The notes below the pieces were generated by a model. That model searched no databases and was not told where the DNA came from. It was given only the letters and a program-made list of their open reading frames with translations. Shown in pieces: positions 48,686-56,121 of a stretch of DNA of 64,000 nt (its first letter is position 1; each line of letters starts with the position of its first letter). Origin of the DNA: Candidatus Puniceispirillum sp. (lineage in GTDB: Bacteria; Pseudomonadota; Alphaproteobacteria; Puniceispirillales; Puniceispirillaceae); contig JAOEUK010000007.1 in assembly GCA_028382965.1 (NCBI GenBank), positions 62,001 to 126,000 of the forward strand, written 5' to 3'. The translations under genes and the position numbers were made by a program.

Positions 48686-49438
48686 ATGTTTGAGAACTTA
48701 CGCTGTGATCTTAATGCAATATTGGAGCGTGATCCAGCTGCAAGCAGCCGACTGGCCGCAATGTTTCTATACCCTAGTTTTCAGGTGATGGTTGCTTATC
48801 GTCTATCACATTGTCTGTGGCACTCAGGGCTAGAGTTTATTCCGCGTTTAATTATGCAAATTGCACGTGTGTTAACAGGAATTGAAATTCATCCTGAAGC
48901 TAAAATTGGGCCTGGGTTTTTTGTTGATCATGGAATGGGCACGGTTATTGGACAAACTGCTGAAATTGGTCGTGATGTTACGCTTTATCATGATGTAACA
49001 CTTGGTGGGGTCATGCCTGCTGTGGATTCTAAAAAACAGCGTAACGCCAAAAGGCATCCAACTTTAGGGGACAACGTTATTGTTGGCGCAGGAGCACAAA
49101 TACTCGGGCCAATCTTGATTAGTCGTTGCGCAAGAGTTGGAGGTAATTCCGTTGTGACAAAGGATGTGCCCGAAGGTGCAACAGTTGTTGGCGTCCCCGC
49201 TCGCCAGATGAGTAAGGCTGCCATAAAGTTAACTGATACATCGGGGTTTATGCCTTATGCTGTTCAATCTGGTCTTGATTTTGATCCACGTGAGCGTACG
49301 ATCCGGGAGTTGGTTAATGAAGTGCAAAGCCAAAAAATGCGTCTTGTTGACCTTGAAAAAAGCATCTCTGGTGCTGCAATCTCAAAAACTAAAAAGAAAA
49401 TAACGCGTAAAGTTAAATCGAAATTAGCTAGTAGGTGA
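48686..49438 (+). CDS. cysE: Serine O-acetyltransferase
   Basis: A 250-residue left-handed beta-helix acetyltransferase that makes O-acetylserine, the precursor of cysteine. The N-terminal helical part (FENLRCDLNAILERDPAASS) is followed by hexapeptide repeats with IEIHPEAKIGPGFFVDHGMG (catalytic His), DVTLYHDVTLGG and VVGVPAR. A basic, Lys-rich tail follows the core. I chose ATG 48686; a TTG at 48677 is in frame but unlikely. It heads a same-strand group of cysteine desulfurase, ferredoxin and mnmA, which use cysteine sulfur. Confidence 0.94.
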   Translation: MFENLRCDLNAILERDPAASSRLAAMFLYPSFQVMVAYRLSHCLWHSGLEFIPRLIMQIARVLTGIEIHPEAKIGPGFFVDHGMGTVIGQTAEIGRDVTLYHDVTLGGVMPAVDSKKQRNAKRHPTLGDNVIVGAGAQILGPILISRCARVGGNSVVTKDVPEGATVVGVPARQMSKAAIKLTDTSGFMPYAVQSGLDFDPRERTIRELVNEVQSQKMRLVDLEKSISGAAISKTKKKITRKVKSKLASR

Positions 49439-49470
49439 TGATATGACTTTGACCAATGATAATACGTGAT

Positions 49471-50568
49471 ATGTCAATCTATCTTGATAACAATGCGACA
49501 GCACCACTGCGACCAACTGCAATCGCTGCGATGCAAGATGCGATGGGTCCTCCAAGAAATCCATCATCCGTTCATGGGTTTGGGCGTAATGCCCGCTTTA
49601 TCGTCGAAAATGCAAGAGAATCATTAGCAATGCTTGTTGGTTGCTATCCATCAGATATAGTTTTCACGAGTGGTGGCACCGAAAGCAATAATCTTGTTCT
49701 GGCTCAATATGACCATTTGATCACCAGTGCTATTGAACATGACTCTGTTCGGCATGTTCATAATCAGTGTAAAACAATTTCTGTTGACAAAAATGGGTTA
49801 ATTAACCTTGATTTTCTGGCAGGAGAACTTGCTGCCATTGATGAACACAAAAAAACCAAAACTGTTGTTTCGGTGATGGCAGCGAATAATGAAACTGGTG
49901 TTTTGCAGCCAATTGATCAGATTGCAGAAATGGCTCGTAAAGCGAATGTGGCGTTTCATAGCGATATGGTCCAGATAGTTGGCAAGAGCCATTTAGATTT
50001 TACTCATTCACAAATCAGTTATGCTAGCCTGTCTGCTCATAAGATTGGCGGCCCTGCTGGTGTAGGAGCCATACTGGTACGGCCAGGCTTTAAGCTTGCT
50101 AACCTAATGCGTGGAGGAGGACAAGAACAAGGGCGGCGGCCTGGAACAGAAAACCTCATTGGCATTGCGGGCTTTGGCGCAGCCGCCTTGGAGGCGCTTA
50201 ATGATATTGGCCATTTCAATAAGATGGCGGTATGGCGTGATGAATTCGAAACTCGGATGCTTGCTGAACGGAGTGGTATTGAAGTGTTTGGTGGCGTTGC
50301 ATCACGAATTGGAAACACGAGTTGTATTGCTGCTGCAGGCAAGACTGCGGAAACTATGGTGATGTCATTTGACTTGGCTGGCCTTGCTGTCAGTGCTGGT
50401 GCGGCTTGCTCATCTGGAAAGGTTAAATCAAGCCATGTTTTAGAGGCAATGGGGGCAGATGTGCGGGCTAATGAGGCCATCCGTATCTCTGGTGGTTGGG
50501 CAACGTTAAAAAGTGATTTTGAAAGGCTTGCAGATGTGTTTTTACAGCTGTACAAGCAACCTACTTAA
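49471..50568 (+). CDS. Cysteine desulfurase (NifS/IscS family)
   Basis: A 365-residue PLP enzyme that takes sulfur from cysteine as a persulfide. It begins MSIYLDNNATAPLRP. The PLP lysine is in SLSAHKIGGP (Lys191) and the catalytic cysteine in SAGAACSSGKVKSSH (Cys313), both in NifS/IscS-type context. An ATG at 49456 would add five residues; neither start has a strong ribosome-binding site. It is 32 bp after cysE and 75 bp before the ferredoxin gene. No IscU or Suf genes are adjacent, so it may serve tRNA thiolation via MnmA as well as Fe-S assembly. Confidence 0.92.
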   Translation: MSIYLDNNATAPLRPTAIAAMQDAMGPPRNPSSVHGFGRNARFIVENARESLAMLVGCYPSDIVFTSGGTESNNLVLAQYDHLITSAIEHDSVRHVHNQCKTISVDKNGLINLDFLAGELAAIDEHKKTKTVVSVMAANNETGVLQPIDQIAEMARKANVAFHSDMVQIVGKSHLDFTHSQISYASLSAHKIGGPAGVGAILVRPGFKLANLMRGGGQEQGRRPGTENLIGIAGFGAAALEALNDIGHFNKMAVWRDEFETRMLAERSGIEVFGGVASRIGNTSCIAAAGKTAETMVMSFDLAGLAVSAGAACSSGKVKSSHVLEAMGADVRANEAIRISGGWATLKSDFERLADVFLQLYKQPT

Positions 50569-50643
50569 GTCGCTTTGACTTTAAATAGTTATAAAAATGT
50601 TTAATAAAAGCTGCTGAAGGTAAGCTGAGGAGTTACATCGAAG

Positions 50644-50958
50644 ATGCCTGATATTATTTTTATTAAACCGGATGGGACAGAAGAGAATATTACTGTTAAA
50701 ACGGGCGAAACTGTTATGGAGGCAGGGCGCGATGCTGGGCTTGGTATTGAGGGCACATGCGGTGGAAGCTTGTCATGTGCAACGTGCCATGTGATCTTGG
50801 ATATGGATTGGTTTATAAAAGTCGGTGTTCCTGATGAGGATGAAGCTGATATGCTTGATTTAGCGTTTGGACTGACTCAAACTTCCCGGCTAGGCTGTCA
50901 AATTGAGATGTCAGACGCGCTCAACGGTTTGCGCGTTACAATTCCTGAAGAAATGTGA
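50644..50958 (+). CDS. fdx: [2Fe-2S] ferredoxin, adrenodoxin type
   Basis: A 104-residue electron carrier. Cluster cysteines are Cys39, Cys45, Cys48 and Cys85, the C-X5-C-X2-C...C spacing of vertebrate-type/Isc ferredoxins (TCGGSLSCATC). Acidic residues after the cluster (PDEDEADML) form the usual partner-binding face. In many bacteria this ferredoxin serves Fe-S cluster assembly, which fits its position between a cysteine desulfurase gene and mnmA. GAGG lies upstream of the ATG. Confidence 0.92.
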   Translation: MPDIIFIKPDGTEENITVKTGETVMEAGRDAGLGIEGTCGGSLSCATCHVILDMDWFIKVGVPDEDEADMLDLAFGLTQTSRLGCQIEMSDALNGLRVTIPEEM

Positions 50959-50968
50959 AATTATATTT

Positions 50969-52180
50969 ATGGAGCAGATTGTTGTAAATAATAGGGTAAA
51001 TAATGGTTTAACTGAGGAGCTGAACTCGCTGGGGTTTGCCAAATCTCCAGCCGCTACAAGGGTGGTTGTAGCGATGTCTGGCGGGGTTGACTCGTCGGTC
51101 ACAGCGGCGCTGCTAAGTGAACAAGGCTTTGAAGTTATTGGCATTACTTTGCAGCTTTATGATCACGGTGTTGCTGTGCAGGCCAAAGGAGCGTGTTGTG
51201 CCGGTGCTGATATTCATGATGCCCGCAGTGTTGCTGCAAGCCTTGGAATTCCGCATTACGTCCTTGATTATGAAAATCGTTTTCATGATCAGGTGATACA
51301 GGATTTTGCTGATAGCTACCTTCGTGGTGAGACACCTATTCCATGTGTTAGATGCAACCAAACAGTAAAATTTACTGATCTTTTAAAAACAGCACGTGAT
51401 CTTGATGCTGATTGTCTTGCTACTGGACATTATGTCCAGCGTATTAAAAGCGGCAATGGCGTAAACCTTCTTTGTGGAGCTGATTCAGCAAAAGACCAGT
51501 CTTACTTCTTATTCGCAACCACTAGCGAGCAATTAGAATTCTTACGTTTTCCACTTGGTGGTCTTAATAAGATTGAGACAAGGAATCTGGCACATAGATT
51601 TGGACTCAGCGTTGCTGAAAAGCCAGATAGTCAGGATATTTGTTTTGTGCCAAATGGCCGCTACGGCGATGTTGTGCGCCGATTGCGGCCTGGCGCGGTA
51701 GACGCGGGTGATATTTTACACATTGATGGAAATTTCCTTGGGCGTCACAATGGTGTAATTGACTTCACTATTGGTCAGCGTCGTGGCCTTGGAATTGGTG
51801 GCCGCGCCAACGTGAATGAAGCTGATGGCCCACTTTATGTGGTTGCAATCAATTCTGCAGCCAATCAGGTGATTGTTGGTCCACAAGAGGCTTTAGCGTG
51901 TTTTGAGGTGCGTTTATCGGAAGTAAACTGGATTAATGAACGTCCAAATAGTGGGAAAAGCGTTTTAGCGCGGTTGCGCAATACTGCACCTGCAATGTCA
52001 GCAAAGATTTTATATGATAAAGAAAATTCTTGTTCGGTTGTCGTTCTCCTAGATAAGGCTCAATACGGTATTGCCACTGGACAGGCAGCTGCAATTTATG
52101 ATTCTTCAAAACCTGAGATTTTACTTGGCGGGGGTTGGATTTCGCATGCGCCTTTAGCTGCAAATGAAAGCAAAGGCTAG
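50969..52180 (+). CDS. mnmA: tRNA-specific 2-thiouridylase MnmA
   Basis: A 403-residue PP-loop ATPase that thiolates U34 of tRNAs for Glu, Gln and Lys. The PP-loop is AMSGGVDSSV (residues 35-44). Catalytic cysteines are Cys126 (PIPCVRCN) and Cys225 (SQDICFVPNG). About 30 extra residues precede the PP-loop compared with E. coli. The ATG at 50969 is 10 bp after the ferredoxin stop; a longer frame opening inside fdx is unlikely. An intrinsic-like terminator follows. Confidence 0.95.
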   Translation: MEQIVVNNRVNNGLTEELNSLGFAKSPAATRVVVAMSGGVDSSVTAALLSEQGFEVIGITLQLYDHGVAVQAKGACCAGADIHDARSVAASLGIPHYVLDYENRFHDQVIQDFADSYLRGETPIPCVRCNQTVKFTDLLKTARDLDADCLATGHYVQRIKSGNGVNLLCGADSAKDQSYFLFATTSEQLEFLRFPLGGLNKIETRNLAHRFGLSVAEKPDSQDICFVPNGRYGDVVRRLRPGAVDAGDILHIDGNFLGRHNGVIDFTIGQRRGLGIGGRANVNEADGPLYVVAINSAANQVIVGPQEALACFEVRLSEVNWINERPNSGKSVLARLRNTAPAMSAKILYDKENSCSVVVLLDKAQYGIATGQAAAIYDSSKPEILLGGGWISHAPLAANESKG

Positions 52181-52207
52181 TATATTTTTTTGAAAAAAAC
52201 ATAATGA

Positions 52208-52232
52208 TTAGCTGGTCTAGCTAACATTTTTT
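52208..52232 (+). terminator. Intrinsic terminator after mnmA
   Basis: A perfect 6-bp stem TTAGCT/AGCTAA with a 5-base loop, followed within two bases by a run of six T residues. It lies 28 bp after the mnmA stop in the right direction. Confidence 0.7.
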
Positions 52233-52279
52233 GTTTCTGCAAGGCTAACATTTAAGATTTCTGCACCGTTAATATAGGT

Positions 52280-52495
52280 ATGATGAATGATCTGCTGCAA
52301 ATTCAAAAAGGTTTGAGGTCTTCGCGAAGTGACCCTAGTCCTCGTCACGGAAATGATGACGAATTGGAAGAAGATGAGCTTGAACATTTCACACCAGACT
52401 GCTTTGTTTTGCCGGTTAATTACAACCTCTACAATAAAGGCTATACAACCAAGCATTGGTTGAGTGTTTTTAGGGGGTTAGAAGCCGGTAGTTAA
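52280..52495 (+). CDS. Small acidic hypothetical protein
   Basis: A 71-residue frame, not recognised. It starts MMNDLLQIQKG and contains a strongly acidic stretch (NDDELEEDELEHF) followed by an aromatic end. It lies between the mnmA terminator and a sigma-54 site, on the same strand. The ribosome-binding site is poor (AGGT directly before the ATG). Real coding is plausible from its clear acidic pattern but not certain; the opposite-strand frame here is hydrophobic and less likely. Confidence 0.4.
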   Translation: MMNDLLQIQKGLRSSRSDPSPRHGNDDELEEDELEHFTPDCFVLPVNYNLYNKGYTTKHWLSVFRGLEAGS

Positions 52496-52608
52496 TCTCC
52501 TGTTGCCCAATACTTTGTGAGGTTACCGTTGTTGTTTGATTTTTAATTCTTTTGTGGAGGGATGCTAGCTTATCCGCTGGTTGTCAGGCAGTATGAAGGT
52601 CTTAGACT

Positions 52609-52624
52609 TGGCAAGAGTTTTGCA
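52609..52624 (+). promoter_or_regulatory. Sigma-54 (RpoN) promoter, -24/-12
   Basis: TGGCAAGAGTTTTGCA has GG and GC exactly 10 bases apart and matches the TGGCAC-N5-TTGCA consensus except at one -24 base. It lies 40 bp upstream of the coiled-coil membrane protein gene at 52664, in the right direction. Confidence 0.72.
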
Positions 52625-52663
52625 AACCTACCCTGAGATGATGTTTATACAAAGTAGAAATCG

Positions 52664-53332
52664 ATGAGTCAGCAAGCTTCGCTTATAAAGCTCAAAGAAA
52701 AAATTGAAGCTGCAAAACGCAGTCTTTCTGAAATGCCATCATTGGACGGTGCTAACGGGATCGGTGATGGTGCTACTGCGATTATTAATTCTGATCCCAG
52801 TTCAAAGGAAAATGCTGCACTCATTAACATCCAAAAAACGGATGCTCCAAAAATATTTGATAAAACGGTTGTCGATTTGCCAAATATTGTTGCGCTAGAA
52901 GCGGCAAAAATGAATGAGATAAATCGTAGAGAAACGACTTTTGATAAAGCAAAAAATCCTTTTAAGGAATTTCATTTTTTTCACCGAAAAGAGCAGCTAG
53001 CAGACACTCCAATTACAGTGCTAAATGGTCAGGCTAATAAAAATGGGAATATAGTTGTTGAAGGCAATGCTGATGATTGTTTGTTTGACGATTTCGATCG
53101 TCGGTTGAAAGCAATTGAAATTGATGTTGCTCAAAATTGTTTGCATATAGATGAACTCATTGAACTTTCTTCTGGGATTTCTTCTCCTCAAGCGCCTGTT
53201 TCTGCGCCTAAGTCTATGCGCCGTCTTCTTAGGCGCTATGTGTTTTGGTTTGTGATTGGCTGCTTAGCAATGGGTTGGTTTGCGCTGACACCGTCAGGCC
53301 ATATTGGAATCAAGTATTTATTAACCTTATAA
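52664..53332 (+). CDS. Coiled-coil protein with one C-terminal membrane segment, sigma-54 linked
   Basis: A 222-residue protein I do not recognise. Its N-terminus (SLIKLKEKIEAAKRSLSEM) is an amphipathic helix, the middle is low in complexity, and residues 140-170 (DDFDRRLKAIEIDVAQN) look helical. A basic stretch (MRRLLRRY) leads into one membrane segment at about 190-209. The same order (IEAA-x-x-x-L helix, linker, helix, basic stretch, membrane segment) occurs in the 174-residue protein at 54439-54963. A sigma-54 site lies 40 bp upstream. It is probably a membrane-anchored flagellar accessory protein, by context only. Confidence 0.8.
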   Translation: MSQQASLIKLKEKIEAAKRSLSEMPSLDGANGIGDGATAIINSDPSSKENAALINIQKTDAPKIFDKTVVDLPNIVALEAAKMNEINRRETTFDKAKNPFKEFHFFHRKEQLADTPITVLNGQANKNGNIVVEGNADDCLFDDFDRRLKAIEIDVAQNCLHIDELIELSSGISSPQAPVSAPKSMRRLLRRYVFWFVIGCLAMGWFALTPSGHIGIKYLLTL

Positions 53333-53338
53333 TAAAAA

Positions 53339-53414
53339 TTATCCACAGACTAAATATATTCTTAACCTACTATTCATATTAATAAAATCATTATAAAAGA
53401 ATAACTTATGCACA
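53339..53414. promoter_or_regulatory. Pair of DnaA boxes in an AT-rich spacer
   Basis: TTATCCACA at 53339-53347 (perfect) and TTATGCACA at 53406-53414 (matches TTATNCACA), both on the plus strand, with about 58 AT-rich bases between. They lie in the 118-bp spacer upstream of the 89-residue gene. Two boxes are too few for an origin, and the neighbouring genes are not origin genes, so a regulatory role is more likely. Confidence 0.5.
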
Positions 53415-53450
53415 GGTTTTATAAAATATAATAAGATTGGTAAAGGTTGC

Positions 53451-53720
53451 ATGTTAAGCTCTACGTCAGGAGAGCACTCTTTCCCTCATAAATTATCATT
53501 TGATCTGGGGATTGATGAAGCGTTTATGGTAAAACGGGAGAAAAGTGGCATAAAGCGGTCTGTTATTTTCCCTAAAAATATTCAAATCTTCAATGTACCG
53601 GAATTTCAAAGGCAAGTTTCGTACCTATTTGATTCATTAAATATTAATATTGAGTTTCGGGTTACACGGCACAATCGGCTGGAGATGCGCTGGTCATTTC
53701 CACAAGAGGTGATTGAATAA
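53451..53720 (+). CDS. Hypothetical protein, 89 residues
   Basis: A small soluble protein that I do not recognise. No membrane segment or signal peptide is visible; it is mixed charged and aromatic (KLSFDLGIDEAFMVKREK, RVTRHNRLEMRWSFPQ). It lies between a coiled-coil membrane protein gene and the fliL-like gene, which is convergent. Two DnaA boxes lie upstream. TTGG and GGTTGC occur just before the ATG, but the GG-GC spacing is 8, not 10, so no sigma-54 site is assigned. Confidence 0.6.
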   Translation: MLSSTSGEHSFPHKLSFDLGIDEAFMVKREKSGIKRSVIFPKNIQIFNVPEFQRQVSYLFDSLNINIEFRVTRHNRLEMRWSFPQEVIE

Positions 53721-53829
53721 AATCAAAGCAAGTCCAAGACTTGGTCAGAAATTTCGCCTGAAGAAAGTGTAGATTTTGAGACTTTAATTCTTTCTTTCGC
53801 AGGTTCTAGTCATTGAATCAGTTTTCGTT

Positions 53830-54432
53830 TTAATTAGTTCCACTGAGTACAAATTTGATGAGGTGTAAATCTGTGATTGCTAACGGGTCTCCATCTAACG
53901 ATCTAACAACAAGTTTCACTTGCTCTAGTAGCTCTTTTGAAAGTTTTTGACGTTTTTTGACTGTGTTAACATCGGTTAGTTTTTGTTCTGAGAGTTTGAA
54001 ATTAATCACTGAACGGAGTTTTGGGTTAGATGTGTTCAACATTTCGATGATCTCTTCACTATCCATTGCATCTCCATATGTAGCGATTGCAATTTCTAGT
54101 GTTAGCATGCCTTTTCCACTTGCGAGGTTGGTGATAAATGGAAGTGGAAATGTGTAGTAAGTGTGCTTAGAAAAATCGAACTGGCTTTTTGATGGTTTTA
54201 ACTGTTGTTCTTCAGTTTTTTCTGCGTCCAGGGTTTTATCATTATCTGCCTTTGATTTTGCTTTTTCCATGATGGTTTGGATGTCGTCTTGTACTGGTTC
54301 CGTTGACGTTAAAGTTTTATACCCGATAAAAAAAAGTCCTAAAACACCGACCACACAAGTGCCAATTGAGATTGGCAGAATTAACTTTGGTAATTTGTCT
54401 GGATTTGTTTTTTGAGTTTCGTCAGCAGCCAT
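53830..54432 (-). CDS. fliL: FliL-like flagellar basal body-associated protein
   Basis: A 200-residue single-pass membrane protein. The membrane segment is at about residues 16-37, followed by an acidic linker and a C-terminal domain. Family-like features are HTYYTFPLPFITNLASGKG followed by MLTLEIAIATYG, then PKLRSVINFKL. FliL surrounds the stator units and supports motor torque. The C-terminal end differs from E. coli FliL, so the assignment is moderate. It follows the coiled-coil gene by six bases on the same strand and shares its sigma-54 promoter. Confidence 0.72.
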   Translation of the reverse strand: MAADETQKTNPDKLPKLILPISIGTCVVGVLGLFFIGYKTLTSTEPVQDDIQTIMEKAKSKADNDKTLDAEKTEEQQLKPSKSQFDFSKHTYYTFPLPFITNLASGKGMLTLEIAIATYGDAMDSEEIIEMLNTSNPKLRSVINFKLSEQKLTDVNTVKKRQKLSKELLEQVKLVVRSLDGDPLAITDLHLIKFVLSGTN

Positions 54433-54438
54433 AATAAG

Positions 54439-54963
54439 TTAACCAATCCATTTGCTTATGAACTTACCAAGCTGATTAATCCATAATTGTAATAAATCTT
54501 GTTTTGTCGTTAAAAAATAAATGATACTAAAAATTAAGCACATAATGATTGAAAAGGTAATTGTGATGCTGCTTAGATAGCGACGAAAGCTTAAATTTAC
54601 AGCAATTTTTTCTGGCGCATCGCTTCTTTTTTTAATATCACCTTGAAAATCAGTTATTTCACGAATTTTATTAAGCAGTTTATGCAAGTCCTTCTGACTC
54701 GCTAATAATTTTTCCTCTAAGCTTGTAATACGGGCATCTATTCCAGCAGCATCTGACTCAAATGTTTTTTTACTGGTTTGTTTTCTGATATTTGCAGTAG
54801 AGTTGGAAGCCTGCTCTTGAGATAAAACTTGTTGGGTAGCCTGTTCTGCTGGGAATTTTTTGGCTATCTGAGTTGATACTGAAACTGTAGATGTCTTTGA
54901 TTCAGTTCTAGCAAGAGCAGATCTTGCGGCTTCTATTTGTGCTTTTAAGCTTGGATTTGCCAT
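54439..54963 (-). CDS. Coiled-coil protein with one C-terminal membrane segment, operon with fliL
   Basis: A 174-residue protein I do not recognise. Residues 1-20 (ANPSLKAQIEAARSALART) form an amphipathic helix like that at the start of the 52664 protein. A Ser/Thr/Gln-rich linker, a coiled coil (about 72-105, ITSLEEKLLASQKDLHKLL) and a membrane segment (about 130-152) follow, with a short amphipathic tail. It is the first gene of a two-gene operon with the FliL-like gene, under a sigma-54 promoter 82 bp upstream. A flagellar motor or stator accessory role is an inference from context. Confidence 0.8.
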   Translation of the reverse strand: MANPSLKAQIEAARSALARTESKTSTVSVSTQIAKKFPAEQATQQVLSQEQASNSTANIRKQTSKKTFESDAAGIDARITSLEEKLLASQKDLHKLLNKIREITDFQGDIKKRSDAPEKIAVNLSFRRYLSSITITFSIIMCLIFSIIYFLTTKQDLLQLWINQLGKFISKWIG

Positions 54964-55044
54964 CTGCCTGTGCCTTCTTAAGTAATTGTCTGTTTTCTAT
55001 ACCGTTAAAACGAGCAATTTGAACCTCAAATCTAGACCCTTACA

Positions 55045-55060
55045 AGCACTTTTGATGCCA
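55045..55060 (-). promoter_or_regulatory. Sigma-54 (RpoN) promoter, -24/-12
   Basis: On the minus strand TGGCATCAAAAGTGCT, with GG and GC 10 bases apart. It is 82 bp upstream of the coiled-coil gene that is followed by fliL, in the right orientation. Confidence 0.7.
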
Positions 55061-55077
55061 AGCGCGTAAACGAGCTG

Positions 55078-55590
55078 TCAGTAGATTCTGACTGACGTTT
55101 CACCATAATTGTAACCAATAATTTTGCAGGACCGAACCTCACTAAAATTGTGCATTTCTGAATTAATTATTTCGGTCCAGGTGTCTTGTCCTAAACGTTC
55201 TAGTAACCGTTCACTAATTTTTTGAACTGTTTGCGTACACGAACCAAACTCTGTTGGTTTAATACCATTATCCTCGTGCCCGCATTTTGCGCTGCTGTTT
55301 CCAATGATTTCAGCTCGTGTATTAAGCCAATGAACTGAAACTCCACGAACTGCTCGTCGATGTTGGTTATATATTTGCATTTCAAGATTATAGGAAATTA
55401 AGGAAGCTCCTCTTTCATCAGTTCCAAATACTAATTTGATGTCGCATGGGACCTGTTCTCCTTGCAAGTGAACGCCTGCATCTAAAGGATTGATGATTGT
55501 TAAAGCTATTGTCAAAAAGCAAATGATAGAGTTGCGCCGCAGTGCATTATTAAAATTTATTGAAAAAATTTCTAAAAATTTTGAAATCAT
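55078..55590 (-). CDS. Exported hypothetical protein with four cysteines
   Basis: A 170-residue protein I do not recognise. A hydrophobic stretch at about residues 21-36 after a basic RR looks like a signal peptide with a long n-region, with cleavage near DAG-VH. The mature part has four cysteines (VPCDI, AKCGH, GSCTQ, RSCKI), which suggests two disulfides in the periplasm. The mature domain contains YNLEMQIYNQHRRAV and WLNTRAEIIG. It lies upstream of the fliL operon on the same strand, but a sigma-54 site separates them. Confidence 0.65.
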   Translation of the reverse strand: MISKFLEIFSINFNNALRRNSIICFLTIALTIINPLDAGVHLQGEQVPCDIKLVFGTDERGASLISYNLEMQIYNQHRRAVRGVSVHWLNTRAEIIGNSSAKCGHEDNGIKPTEFGSCTQTVQKISERLLERLGQDTWTEIINSEMHNFSEVRSCKIIGYNYGETSVRIY

Positions 55591-55613
55591 GTGGATGCCC
55601 TACTTAATGTTAT

Positions 55614-55629
55614 TGGCATAGTACCTGCA
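55614..55629 (+). promoter_or_regulatory. Candidate sigma-54 (RpoN) promoter
   Basis: TGGCATAGTACCTGCA, with GG and GC 10 bases apart. It points at the 63-residue coiled-coil gene, with a leader of about 118 bases. A sigma-70-like pair (TTGACA at 55672-55677, GCTAAT at 55695-55700, 17-base spacer) also lies before that gene, so this site is less certain than the other five. Confidence 0.5.
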
Positions 55630-55747
55630 AGAGCATTACTGAAACTATAACTATATGATGTTTAGCAAAAGTTGACACAATGATCTACCTTACTGCTAAT
55701 AATGTGCAGGGTTGGCTAGTATTTTAATTTAAAAAGGAACGCTTTAA

Positions 55748-55939
55748 ATGGCAGAAGAAGAAGAGATCAGTGAAGCTGATTTAAGTGGACGCCTGGCGAC
55801 TGTTCTTGAAGAAATTCGTGATGTCATGGAAAAGCGTAAACAGCGTATTGAGGAATTGCGTCAGGAAATTACTGATATTGAAAATGACAATGACGATTTA
55901 GAAAAAACTATCAGTGAGTTATTGGACAGCTTCGGTTAA
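55748..55939 (+). CDS. Small acidic coiled-coil protein
   Basis: A 63-residue protein I do not recognise. It starts MAEEEEISEADLS, then has a continuous heptad-like helix (VLEEIRDVMEKRKQRIEELR and onward) to the end, with no membrane segment. AAAAAGGAAC is upstream of the ATG, a good ribosome-binding site. Candidate sigma-54 and sigma-70 promoters precede it. Its stop overlaps the end of the convergent 61-residue gene by four bases. It is possibly a small flagellar chaperone or adaptor. Confidence 0.7.
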   Translation: MAEEEEISEADLSGRLATVLEEIRDVMEKRKQRIEELRQEITDIENDNDDLEKTISELLDSFG

Positions 55940-56121
55940 TTTTCTTGGCCTTTGGTAACAGCATGTCCTTGAATTGCGGTCGCGCCCAAAACCTCTGTTA
56001 AGTCAGAATTTTCAATAATAAAACGTCGAAGTTTTTCATCAACTAAAGCCTCAGCTGCCTCATTTGAGGCTGCTTCAACTTCCAAAAAACCATCAATAAT
56101 CCACTGTACCTTTACTTTCAT
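55936..56121 (-). CDS. Hypothetical protein, 61 residues, last gene of a three-gene operon
   Basis: A small protein I do not recognise (MKVKVQWIIDGFLEVEAASN, then EALVDEKLRRFI). The pattern is a beta-hairpin followed by a helix. Its ATG overlaps the stop of the Sel1-repeat gene (ATGA), so it is translationally coupled to it. It ends overlapping the convergent coiled-coil gene by four bases. Confidence 0.65.
   Translation of the reverse strand: MKVKVQWIIDGFLEVEAASNEAAEALVDEKLRRFIIENSDLTEVLGATAIQGHAVTKGQEN

Noticed and set aside
52217-52456. Opposite-strand 79-aa frame over the small acidic gene
   Set aside because: It has no ribosome-binding site or recognisable pattern; the plus-strand frame has better coding character.
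53333-53450. Possible replication origin at the DnaA-box pair
   Set aside because: Only two boxes, no 13-mer AT repeats of clear kind, and no origin-linked genes (dnaA, hemE, parAB) near. Regulatory use is more likely.
53430-53453. Sigma-54-like TTGGTAAAGGTTGC before the 89-aa gene
   Set aside because: GG-GC spacing is 8 and the GC is next to the start codon.
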